From assembly GCA_046541355.1 (NCBI GenBank), contig JBKHDM010000050.1:1-20802 (forward strand): a stretch of 20,802 bases of DNA, given 5' to 3'. The DNA comes from CAYZHV01 sp046541355. Its GTDB lineage: Bacteria; Spirochaetota; Spirochaetia; DSM-27196; Alkalispirochaetaceae. Numbering within the stretch: the first letter of the stretch is position 1; each line of letters starts with the position of its first letter. Shown here piece by piece: positions 1 to 6,084 of the stretch. Both the position numbers and the translations under genes were made by a program. The notes beneath the pieces were generated by a model. The model was not told where the DNA came from. It made no database searches and saw only the letters and a list, made by a program, of their open reading frames with translations.

Positions 1-205
1 CTCCGTCCCCGGGGCGAGGTCGGGCCGCGGGGCAACCTCCGTCCCCGGGGCGAGGTCGGGCCGCGGGGCAACCTCCGTCCCCGGGGCGAGGCCGGGCCGC
101 GGGACAACCTCCGTCCCCGGGGCAACCTCCGTCCCTGGGGCAACCTCCGTCCCCGAGGCGAGGTCGGGCCGCGGGGGCAACCTCCGTCCCCGGGGCGAGG
201 CCGGG
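1..205. repeat. 36-bp GC-rich tandem repeat array
   Basis: The window opens inside a tandem array. The unit is 36 bp, beginning CAACCTCCGTCCCCGGGG and ending in a GAGG(T/C)CGGGCCGCGGGG half. Units start at about 33, 69, 105, 123, 141 and 178. Those at 105 and 123 are only the first 18-bp half, and the one at 141 is 37 bp because of an extra G. There are no spacers between units. The array runs off the left edge, so its true length is unknown. In the frame of mog it is open throughout and would read as a Gln-Pro-Pro-Ser-Pro-Gly-Arg repeat, but no start codon is visible in that frame. Confidence 0.95.
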
Positions 206-257
206 TGGCAAAACGGTGATCCTTGACCCAGGTCGAAAGGAGGCGTACAAAGCAGTA

Positions 258-812
258 ATGGAGCGAGAAGCGGTAATCGGTATTCTCACAGTATCGGATA
301 GAGCCTCCGCCGGAAACTACGAGGACCGTAGTGGTCCGGCGATCGAGGCGTGGCTCACCGAGGTTCTGGCGACACCCTGGCGAAAGATCTACCGCCTCGT
401 CCCGGATGAGCGGGAGCTGATCGAGGCGGAGCTCATCGAGTTGGCCGACTCCCGGGGGTGCGATATCATCCTTACTACCGGCGGCACCGGTCCCGCCCCC
501 CGGGACGTTACACCGGAGGCGGTCTGTGCGGTCTGCGAGCGGATGCTTCCGGGCTTCGGCGAGGAGATGCGACGCGCCTCCCTCGAGGTGGTGCCTACGG
601 CGATCCTCTCGCGCCAGGAGGCGGGTAGTCGTGGAAGGAGCCTCATCATCGCCCTTCCGGGCAATCCCTCGGCGATCGCCGACTGTCTCGCCGCCGTCTT
701 TCCGGCGGTGCCGTACGCCGTCGAGCTACTCGGCGGGGCGTGGATGGACACAAAACAGAACGGAGCGGTTGAGGCGTTCCGTCCGAAGCACGCCCGCAGA
801 CGTGAGAGCTGA
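258..812 (+). CDS. mog: Molybdopterin adenylyltransferase (Mog/MoaB family)
   Basis: Mog adenylates molybdopterin with MgATP, preparing it for molybdate insertion by MoeA; it acts in the cytoplasm. The protein (184 aa from ATG 258) has the family N-terminus IGILTVSDRASAG, the nucleotide/MPT-binding motif TTGGTGPAPRDVTPEA and a late LPGNPSAI loop. It resembles E. coli Mog (195 aa) along its length, including PGFGEEMR and VPTAILSRQ, which favours Mog over the shorter MoaB. ATG 258 puts the conserved strand at the usual distance. AAAGGAGG at 236-243 is the nearest Shine-Dalgarno but sits 14 nt away; a GTG at 216 in the same frame would add 14 residues. It converges on moaE with only 14 bp between stops. 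Confidence 0.92.
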   Translation: MEREAVIGILTVSDRASAGNYEDRSGPAIEAWLTEVLATPWRKIYRLVPDERELIEAELIELADSRGCDIILTTGGTGPAPRDVTPEAVCAVCERMLPGFGEEMRRASLEVVPTAILSRQEAGSRGRSLIIALPGNPSAIADCLAAVFPAVPYAVELLGGAWMDTKQNGAVEAFRPKHARRRES

Positions 813-826
813 CCCTCCGCCGGCTG

Positions 827-1309
827 CTACCGGTTCTTTTTCCACCGGTAGCCTTCGCCCTCGAGGAGCTCCTTTCCGTAGATCGGTATCTCCTGCTTCA
901 GCGCCTCGAGGATGCCGCGACAGATAGCGAACGCCTCCTCCCGGTGGCCGGTAGCGACAACGATAATCACCGGCGCCTCGCCGACGGCGACCTCTCCGAG
1001 GGCGTGCTCGAGGTGAACCCGGACCGGACCGGCGTTCTCGCTCCCGGCCGCGAGGCTCTCGTCGACAACCCGGTTGATCAGCTCTCGAAGGCCCGTCTCA
1101 GCCATCTCCTGGTACGCGGTGAACTCGATAGCCCGAACCCGGCCCTCACCGGTCTCATCGGCGCGGACGATCCCTGTAAAGCTCGCGATCCCCCCGAACC
1201 TGCCGTCGGAAGCAAACCGTCTGGTTGCCTCGGTGACCACTCCGGGATCCACGGGCCCTTCACTCAGCATAACCTCCGGAGTTATCTCGAGGTCCATCAT
1301 GCCACCCAT
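827..1309 (-). CDS. moaE: Molybdopterin synthase large (catalytic) subunit MoaE
   Basis: MoaE inserts two sulfurs, carried by MoaD thiocarboxylate, into cyclic pyranopterin monophosphate to make molybdopterin. The 160-aa protein has the family features: a G-x-x-x-SFTGIVR strand, YQEMAE, the VRVHLEHALGEVAVGE stretch, HREEAFAIC and a lysine-containing C-terminus (LKQEIPIYGKE). The first conserved lysine (K138) is present. At the second (E. coli K126, normally in PxWK) the sequence reads PIYGK, so the lysine appears shifted by one residue. ATG 1309 is chosen because AGGAGGGG lies about 10 nt upstream; ATGs at 1300 and 1297 are alternatives. It is the last gene of the thiF-moaD-moaE operon, 16 bp after the moaD stop. 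Confidence 0.92.
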   Translation of the reverse strand: MGGMMDLEITPEVMLSEGPVDPGVVTEATRRFASDGRFGGIASFTGIVRADETGEGRVRAIEFTAYQEMAETGLRELINRVVDESLAAGSENAGPVRVHLEHALGEVAVGEAPVIIVVATGHREEAFAICRGILEALKQEIPIYGKELLEGEGYRWKKNR

Positions 1310-1325
1310 CGCCTCCCCACCCCTC

Positions 1326-1583
1326 CTATCCTCCCCCAAAGGGAGGAAGCAGGGCGAGTTCCTCCGCCTGCCTGACCACGGCGCTCTCCTCCAGGAGTCT
1401 CTTGTCCACGGCAAGACGGAATACACGGTCCCGGAGCTCCGGCCACCGCTGTGTCACCACCGCCCGGATCTCGGAAACCGGCAGGGGCAGGGAGAGGGTA
1501 ACCTCCCCGGTCGAGGAGAGCGCCTCGGTGAGGGGGCCGTAGGGTATTACCTGTACCGTCACATCTACCGTCACATCACTCAT
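1326..1583 (-). CDS. moaD: Molybdopterin synthase sulfur carrier subunit MoaD
   Basis: MoaD is the ubiquitin-fold sulfur carrier of molybdopterin synthase. Its C-terminal glycine is adenylated by a MoeB/ThiF-type enzyme, converted to a thiocarboxylate, and inserted into MoaE. The 85-aa protein ends in PPFGGG, giving the required terminal Gly-Gly; upstream are the family's LxLPxPVSEIRAVV, a Val-Asp-Lys turn and an EELALLPP strand. ATG 1583 follows GGAGGAGAGGCAGCG, a good Shine-Dalgarno. It lies between the ThiF-like gene (21-bp gap) and moaE on the same strand. Size and C-terminus match the family. Confidence 0.9.
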   Translation of the reverse strand: MSDVTVDVTVQVIPYGPLTEALSSTGEVTLSLPLPVSEIRAVVTQRWPELRDRVFRLAVDKRLLEESAVVRQAEELALLPPFGGG

Positions 1584-1604
1584 CGCTGCCTCTCCTCCAG
1601 GCAG

Positions 1605-2312
1605 CTATCCTCTACGGGCAAGGGCTACCCGGTCAACCCTCATCGACCGTCCGTCGTACAGGAGCATCACGTCACTCAGGGGGCTCTCCTCCGGCGTCTC
1701 GCACCAGTGGAGATAGTCTGCCACCTGAAAGGAGGCGACGGCCGAGACGGTCTGGGGGAGGATCGGCTTGGCCGCAGGGGGGATCGAGGTGTACTCAGGC
1801 CCGAAGAGCCGGGCGTAGCCCTCCCCGGTGCCCCGGAGGGTGGAGGCCTGGCCGAACCACCCCTCCACGCCGCCGTGAAATATCGCACACCCTTCAAGCT
1901 CCCGGATCCGGTCGAGCTCCCCCCGGGCGGTAAAGGTGTCGAGGCAGTCGAAAAGAAGGAACCCGGAGCCCCGGAGGGAGCTTTTTTCCAGAAATCGCTC
2001 GTAGCTGAGCGGCTCGGCAATAGTGGCGAGGTTGAGCTCGCTGTTTATCTCGCGGAGTCGGTCGGAGGCGGCTTCCACCTTCTTCCGGTGGAGGTCCTCC
2101 TCCCGGTAGAGGATCTGCCGGTTGAGGTCCGGCTCGTTGAGTGTGCCCGGGTCCCAGATCTCAAGGGTGAGGGGGGCGAGGCGGGCGATGCTCTGGAGAA
2201 CGTGGGAGCCGAGGCCACCGACCCCCGCCACAAGGACCGGGGTCTCCTTGAGGCGCCGCCAGGTATCGTATCCGAGGAAATCCTGATGCCGAATGTATCT
2301 GTCCCCGGCCAT
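1605..2312 (-). CDS. ThiF/MoeB/HesA-family adenylyltransferase (probable MoaD-activating enzyme)
   Basis: By position and fold this enzyme should adenylate the MoaD C-terminus as the first step in loading sulfur. The 235-aa protein has the E1-type nucleotide loop GVGGLGS (about residues 30-36), the DLNRQIL motif with its conserved Arg (R65), and the FDCLDTFTAR region with the Mg-binding Asp (D122). The crossover region GYARLFGPEY, where MoeB normally has the first CxxC of its zinc site, has no cysteines, and no CxxC is found anywhere. This fits the zinc-free HesA/ThiF branch better than classical MoeB, so no symbol is given. ATG 2312 has AGGAGG five nt upstream. It is first in the thiF-moaD-moaE operon. 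Confidence 0.85.
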   Translation of the reverse strand: MAGDRYIRHQDFLGYDTWRRLKETPVLVAGVGGLGSHVLQSIARLAPLTLEIWDPGTLNEPDLNRQILYREEDLHRKKVEAASDRLREINSELNLATIAEPLSYERFLEKSSLRGSGFLLFDCLDTFTARGELDRIRELEGCAIFHGGVEGWFGQASTLRGTGEGYARLFGPEYTSIPPAAKPILPQTVSAVASFQVADYLHWCETPEESPLSDVMLLYDGRSMRVDRVALARRG

Positions 2313-2331
2313 CCTCCCCTCCTGAGGGAGG

Positions 2332-2337
2332 AGTATA
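2332..2337 (-). promoter_or_regulatory. Candidate -10 box (TATACT) for the thiF-moaD-moaE operon
   Basis: On the minus strand TATACT, preceded by TG (extended -10), lies about 20 nt before the thiF-like ATG and implies a very short leader carrying only the Shine-Dalgarno. The -35 region is poor (TTTAAC). A small palindrome, CTCCT-GAGGG-AGGAG, overlaps the ribosome-binding site. Confidence 0.45.
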
Positions 2338-2365
2338 CACCATAATGAGGGTTGGTTAAATGGAG

Positions 2366-2388
2366 CTGTCACCTTTTTTGGTTGACAG
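2366..2388. promoter_or_regulatory. Inverted repeat, possible operator between divergent Moco operons
   Basis: CTGTCACC (2366-2373) and GGTTGACAG (2380-2388) form a near-perfect palindrome around a T6 centre. Its right arm contains a consensus TTGACA -35 hexamer (2382-2387) on the plus strand. GTTGAC (2381-2386) is mirrored again by GTCAAC (2402-2407). The position between the thiF-like and moeA operons suits an operator, but the regulator is unknown and the sequence does not look like the E. coli ModE site. Confidence 0.35.
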
Positions 2389-2407
2389 GGATAGTCAGAT
2401 GGTCAAC

Positions 2408-2737
2408 AGTGGTAGCACAACGTAGAGGTGATCGGTTGTCGAGCCCTGCGGTTCGGATATCCCGGAGCCTCGAGAGGCGCAGATGAAGAGAGTCCCCACC
2501 CCATTACCCCTCTCCATCGCGGTCCGGGAACGATCCTCCGTCCCCGGGACAGGGGGAGAGGCGAGGTCTCACAGCGTCTGCGGGCGGGGCCCGGGGCGCT
2601 TCTGTTGCGGGGCCCGGGGCGCTGTGCGCCTCAAACGGACCGCTTGAGAGCAGATCAGCATCGAGGGGGGATTCTCACTGGTCGGATCGATCAAGGCGTC
2701 ACCAGTCACCCTGTATCAGAAGGAGTAACGAGAGACG
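2408..2737 (+). other. Long structured leader/intergenic region upstream of moeA
   Basis: No convincing gene was found here. The segment is unusually structured. CCCCTCTCC (2507-2515) pairs perfectly with GGGGAGAGG (2553-2561), with a second nested stem GTCCGGG/CCCGGGAC inside. A 17-bp direct repeat, GCGGGGCCCGGGGCGCT, occurs at 2584-2600 and 2607-2623. ACTGGT (2677-2682) pairs with ACCAGT (2701-2706) just before the moeA Shine-Dalgarno AAGGAG (2720-2725). If the promoter lies near 2382, the moeA mRNA would carry a leader of roughly 300 nt. A cis-acting RNA is possible, but no known riboswitch core could be recognised by eye. Confidence 0.4.
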
Positions 2738-3979
2738 ATGCCCGGACCGTACACATATTTTGACCCTGAGGAGGCGCTCGACCTCCTGCGTCCCCACCTC
2801 ATCCGTCTCGAAGCGGAGGAGGTGCCCCTCGCCGAGGCAAACGGTCGGGTCCTCGCCACCGCCCTCGAGGCGCGTCTCGACCAGCCCCGGTTTCGAAAGG
2901 CCGCGGTCGACGGCTTTGCCCTGCTCCCGGGTCAGGGAACAGAGCCGTTCATCTCCACCGCCACCGTGGCCGCCGGGGATCCCCGGAAGCCCGAGGAGCC
3001 CTCTAACCTGAAAGAGGGCGAAGCGCTTCGCATCATGACCGGCGCGGTAGTGCCGCCGGATGTGGAGCGGGTGGTGCGGATAGAGTACACCGAGAAGCTC
3101 GAGACGGGGGCGTATCGGGTGGTAACGCAGGAGAGGCAGACAAATATCGCCGAACCCGGAGAGAACATCCGGGCCGGTGACCCCCTCCTCTCCCAGCGAT
3201 TTCTCACCCCCCTGGACGTCGGGATCCTTGCCAGTCAGGGTTACGCCCAGGTATCGGTGGTCCGAAGGCCCCGGGTTATCGTCATTTCCACGGGGACGGA
3301 GCTCTACTATCCCGATGCCCCGGAGTTACCCCCCTGGGGCATCTATGACAGTAACAGCTACCAACTCACCGCCCTGTCGGAAACGCATCTTGCCAGGGTG
3401 GAGAACCGTGGTATACTCGGAGACGATCAGGAGAGGATAACCGAAGCGTTACGATCGGCCCTGGATGAGGCGGATGTGCTGATCTGCTCCGGGGGTGTTT
3501 CCATGGGAGACCTCGACTTTGTTCCCGCGGCCCTCCAGGAGATCGGAGCGACGGTCCATTTTCACGGCTTGGCGGTCAAGCCGGGCAAACCGACGCTCTT
3601 TGCGACCCACCAGGGGCGTCTGGTCTTCGGTCTACCGGGAAACCCCGTCTCCACGGCGGCGCAGTTCGAGTTTTTTATCGCACCCGCCCTCCGGGCGCTG
3701 CAGGGACTCCACTACACTCCCCGGGAGGCACTCCTCCCCCTGGCAGAGCCATTCAGGCGTACCAATGCGGACCGGCACGAGTATCTGCCGGGGAACTACC
3801 GCGACGGTCAGATCAGACGGATCAACTACAGAGGCTCCGGGCACCTGAGCGCCCTCGCCGATGCGGACCTTCTTTTCCGCATCGACCGCGGGGTGAGCGA
3901 ACTCGCCCGAGGAGAACAGGTATATGCGAGATTCATTCGGCCGAACAATAGATTATCTTCGGATCTCGGTAACCGATAA
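2738..3979 (+). CDS. moeA: Molybdopterin molybdotransferase MoeA
   Basis: MoeA inserts molybdate into adenylated molybdopterin, releasing AMP and yielding Moco. The 413-aa protein has the expected order: an N-terminal EEALDLL helix, the QPRFRKAAVDGFAL substrate motif (D58), an IMTGAVVPP strand, the MoCF-fold core with STGTEL, the phosphate loop SGGVSMGDLDFV, then VKPGKP and GLPGNPVS, and a C-terminal beta domain. Length is normal for the family. ATG 2738 follows AAGGAG with a 12-nt gap. Its last 56 bp overlap moaA in another frame, so the final dozen residues are shaped by the moaA start. It heads a moeA-moaA-moaC operon. Confidence 0.96.
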   Translation: MPGPYTYFDPEEALDLLRPHLIRLEAEEVPLAEANGRVLATALEARLDQPRFRKAAVDGFALLPGQGTEPFISTATVAAGDPRKPEEPSNLKEGEALRIMTGAVVPPDVERVVRIEYTEKLETGAYRVVTQERQTNIAEPGENIRAGDPLLSQRFLTPLDVGILASQGYAQVSVVRRPRVIVISTGTELYYPDAPELPPWGIYDSNSYQLTALSETHLARVENRGILGDDQERITEALRSALDEADVLICSGGVSMGDLDFVPAALQEIGATVHFHGLAVKPGKPTLFATHQGRLVFGLPGNPVSTAAQFEFFIAPALRALQGLHYTPREALLPLAEPFRRTNADRHEYLPGNYRDGQIRRINYRGSGHLSALADADLLFRIDRGVSELARGEQVYARFIRPNNRLSSDLGNR

Positions 3980-4727
3980 GTGCAACTTGCGCTGCAGGTA
4001 CTGCATGCCTGCAAATGGGGTACCCGTCCGTTATCACACAAATGTTCTCAGGATTGAACAGTTCATCAGGATCGTCGAGGTCGCCGCAGAGCTCGGAGTG
4101 CGCAAGGTACGCCTCACCGGCGGAGAGCCGCTGGTGCGCAAAGGCGTTGTGGACCTTGTCCGGGGTATCGCACGGATCCCGAGCATCGAGAAGCTCGCAA
4201 TGACCACCAACGGCACCCTCCTCAGCCCTCTCGCCGCGCAGTTGCGAGAGGCGGGGCTGACCCATCTCAACATATCCCTGGACACCCTCGATCCCAAGGC
4301 GTACCGACACATAACCCGGGGGGGCGATCTGTCGGCGGCGCTCCGGGGCGCTCTCGCCGCGAAGGAGGCGGGCTTCGAGGGCATCAAGGTGAACACCGTT
4401 GTCACCGAGGCGGAGTATCGCGCCGAGGAGATGCGGTCTCTCGAGGCGTTCTGCCGGGAGCACGGCCTCATTCTCCAGCGGATCGCCGAGTACAGTCTCT
4501 CAGAGGAAAAGCGGGACACGATGCAGTTTGAGCGTCCCCTGCCGTGCAGCGAGTGCAACCGGATCCGGCTGCTTTGCAACGGCGTGCTCAAACCGTGCCT
4601 CCACTCGGATATCGAAATCCCCGTCGACTTTGACGACATCGCCTCGAGTCTCCGGGAAGCGGTAGCGGCGAAGCCGGAGCGCGGCCTTGTCTGCACCAAC
4701 CGGGCGATGGTAGAGATTGGAGGATAG
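3924..4727 (+). CDS. moaA: GTP 3',8-cyclase MoaA (radical SAM), compact form
   Basis: MoaA starts Moco synthesis, converting GTP to 3',8-cyclo-GTP by radical SAM chemistry. The 267-aa protein carries the N-terminal 4Fe-4S motif CNLRCRYC (C20, C24, C27), the SAM motif GGEPL (66-70), TTNGTLL, LNISLDTL and the C-terminal second cluster CSECNRIRLLCNGVLKPC (C208, C211, C225), with both arginines of CNRIR. It ends in IGG, the Gly-Gly tail needed for catalysis in the family. Typical MoaA is 320-340 aa; here the segment between the EY(M) strand (about 190) and the second cluster is shortened to about 18 residues. ATG 3924 has a GAGGAG Shine-Dalgarno and overlaps moeA by 56 bp. Confidence 0.93.
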   Translation: MRDSFGRTIDYLRISVTDKCNLRCRYCMPANGVPVRYHTNVLRIEQFIRIVEVAAELGVRKVRLTGGEPLVRKGVVDLVRGIARIPSIEKLAMTTNGTLLSPLAAQLREAGLTHLNISLDTLDPKAYRHITRGGDLSAALRGALAAKEAGFEGIKVNTVVTEAEYRAEEMRSLEAFCREHGLILQRIAEYSLSEEKRDTMQFERPLPCSECNRIRLLCNGVLKPCLHSDIEIPVDFDDIASSLREAVAAKPERGLVCTNRAMVEIGG

Positions 4728-4729
4728 CG

Positions 4730-5245
4730 GTGGCTGAAGGTGAAGGCGAGCAGCTAACCCACGTCGACCCGGCGGGATCAGCCAGAATGGTCGATGTCTC
4801 CCCGAAACCGCCGGTCCACCGCCGAGCCCGGGCGGCGGGATTCATCAAACTCGCTCCCCCTACAATCGCCCTTATCAGAGAGAACAGCATCAAAAAAGGC
4901 GATGTCCTCACGGTGGCGAAGATCGCCGGGATCATGGGCGGCAAGCGGACAAGTGAACTTATCCCGCTGTGCCACCAGATAGAGATTGAACAGATCACCG
5001 TGGATCTCGAGCTCACCCCCGAGGGGGTGGCTATCGAGGCTTCCGCCCGGTGCACAGGAAAGACGGGCATCGAGATGGAGGCGCTCACGGCGGTCTCGGT
5101 TACCGCTCTGACGATTTACGACATGTGCAAGGCGGTGGACAAGAAGATGGAGATCTCCGGGATCCGGCTTCTGGAAAAGACAAAGGAAGCCTGGAAGCCG
5201 GAGTCGGCTCCAGCCTCCGGGGTAGAGGATGGCGGTATCGGTTAG
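4730..5245 (+). CDS. moaC: Cyclic pyranopterin monophosphate synthase MoaC
   Basis: MoaC rearranges the MoaA product into cyclic pyranopterin monophosphate. The 171-aa protein shows the family blocks LTHVDPAGSARMVDVS, KKGDVLTVAKIAGIMGGKRTS, LIPLCHQI, GKTGIEMEALTAVSV and IYDMCKAVDKKM. Residues equivalent to E. coli catalytic K51, H77, D128, K131 and K147 are present (K56, H82, D131, K134, K150). The usual GGKSG tail after the last lysine is replaced by KEAWKPE and a loose Pro/Ser/Gly end. The GTG start lies 2 bp after the moaA stop with GGAGG six nt upstream, so it is translationally linked to moaA. Its TAG stop overlaps the mop stop by 3 bp. Confidence 0.95.
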   Translation: MAEGEGEQLTHVDPAGSARMVDVSPKPPVHRRARAAGFIKLAPPTIALIRENSIKKGDVLTVAKIAGIMGGKRTSELIPLCHQIEIEQITVDLELTPEGVAIEASARCTGKTGIEMEALTAVSVTALTIYDMCKAVDKKMEISGIRLLEKTKEAWKPESAPASGVEDGGIG

Positions 5246-5451
5246 TCCGCGGCGACCATGACGTTACTCGCCTTGACTACGGCGTAGGCCGTTGATCCGA
5301 CGGCAAGTCCCATCGCTTCGGCGCTCGCCTTGGTGATGATTGAGGTGAGCTCCACTCCCGCAGCGACCTCGATAACGACTTCGCTGTTGACCGCTCCGTG
5401 GGTTATCGAGGTTACCTTGCCCTTGAGCTGATTACGGGCGCTGATCTTCAC
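5242..5451 (-). CDS. mop: Molbindin (Mop-type molybdate-binding protein, single TOBE domain)
   Basis: Small cytoplasmic proteins of this family form hexamers that bind molybdate and buffer Mo for cofactor synthesis. The 69-aa sequence is a textbook TOBE/Mop domain: SARNQLKGKV at the N-terminus, HGAVNSEVVIEV, SIITKASAEAMGL, then VGSTAYAVVKASNVM. The GTG start at 5451 has AGGAGG five nt upstream. It converges on moaC so tightly that the two stop codons share bases in TTAG (5242-5245). It is transcribed away from mobB. Binding of tungstate as well is normal in the family and cannot be excluded. Confidence 0.93.
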   Translation of the reverse strand: MKISARNQLKGKVTSITHGAVNSEVVIEVAAGVELTSIITKASAEAMGLAVGSTAYAVVKASNVMVAAD

Positions 5452-5460
5452 GCGTGCCTC

Positions 5461-5490
5461 CTGACTGCTGTAGGTATGATGTGCTATAAA
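5461..5490 (+). promoter_or_regulatory. Candidate promoter for mobB
   Basis: CTGACT (5461-5466), an 18-bp spacer and TATAAA (5485-5490) make a reasonable sigma-70-type promoter in the short gap between divergent mop and mobB. The -35 overlaps the mop leader. Confidence 0.4.
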
Positions 5491-5511
5491 AAATGAGGAA
5501 GGCGGTTCATT

Positions 5512-6030
5512 TTGGCAACGATGGTATCGGTCCTGGGATACGCCAAATCAGGTAAAACAACCCTTCTCGAGCAGTTGTGCGTGAGGGCGGTGGACCGGGA
5601 TCTCTCCGTCGCCTTTCTCAAAGGGGGCCGCCTCTCCCACGGCGGGGAGAGCAAAGAGGGCGATACCCTCCGCCTCGCACGCCTCGGCGCGCAACCCTCC
5701 CTGCTGTGGAGCGCCGAGGGGCTCTTTTTGCAGCGCTCGAGGCTCGAGCAGCTCTCCGAGGCTCCCCTTCCCTCCCCCCAGGAGTTTGCCGAAACCTGGG
5801 AGGCCGCAGTGGGAGGGGAGACCCGGGAGCTGCTCACATCCCGGGACCTACTGCTCCTCGAGGGGCGGGTCCCGGCAGGGGCTCGGCGGGTACACATGGT
5901 GAGACTCGCGGACGGGGCGCTCAAGGTTCCTCCCGCCCCGGGGGAGATCGTCGTCTCGGGGCCTGAGGAAATTTCCCGGATAGTTGAGGTTATTCTCGCC
6001 GCGCCCCCGGGGCGTGGCGAGGAGGGATAA
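5512..6030 (+). CDS. mobB: MobB-type molybdopterin-guanine dinucleotide biosynthesis GTPase
   Basis: MobB is a P-loop GTP-binding helper of nucleotide attachment to molybdopterin, working with MobA. The 172-aa protein opens with the family P-loop GYAKSGKTTLLEQL (residues 9-22), then a Lys-Gly-Gly strand (AFLKGG), SKEGDTLRLARLGA resembling the MobB D-(S/T)-x-R-x-x-x-x-GA motif (D51), and a Walker B-like LLLLEGR. The TTG at 5512 is preferred because AGGAAGG at 5497-5503 is well spaced; ATG 5521 is an alternative. Mo genes on both sides support the role. No mobA is present in the window, so the partner must lie elsewhere. Confidence 0.82.
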   Translation: MATMVSVLGYAKSGKTTLLEQLCVRAVDRDLSVAFLKGGRLSHGGESKEGDTLRLARLGAQPSLLWSAEGLFLQRSRLEQLSEAPLPSPQEFAETWEAAVGGETRELLTSRDLLLLEGRVPAGARRVHMVRLADGALKVPPAPGEIVVSGPEEISRIVEVILAAPPGRGEEG

Positions 6031-6084
6031 AAAAAGCTGGTGAGGCACGGTAGTGTGTGATCCAACAGAACAAGGAGGATAAGG

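Noticed and set aside
1..205. CRISPR-like array (36-bp unit)
   Set aside because: Units are directly contiguous, with no unique spacers and with half-length copies; this is a plain tandem repeat.
826..852. Hairpin GCTACCGG/CCGGTAGC between mog and moaE as a bidirectional terminator
   Set aside because: The T-run is in the loop and not after the stem, and one arm lies within the moaE coding end; it may be chance.
1074..2345. 423-codon plus-strand frame opposite thiF-moaD-moaE
   Set aside because: It is the antisense shadow of three well-recognised genes; its product is Pro/Gly/Arg-rich with no domain.
2408..2737. Definite Moco riboswitch call
   Set aside because: The location fits, but the conserved core could not be identified by eye, so it is kept only as a hypothesis.
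2428..2763. 111-codon frame upstream of and overlapping moeA
   Set aside because: It has a GTG start without a Shine-Dalgarno, low-complexity composition across the structured repeats, and runs into moeA out of frame.
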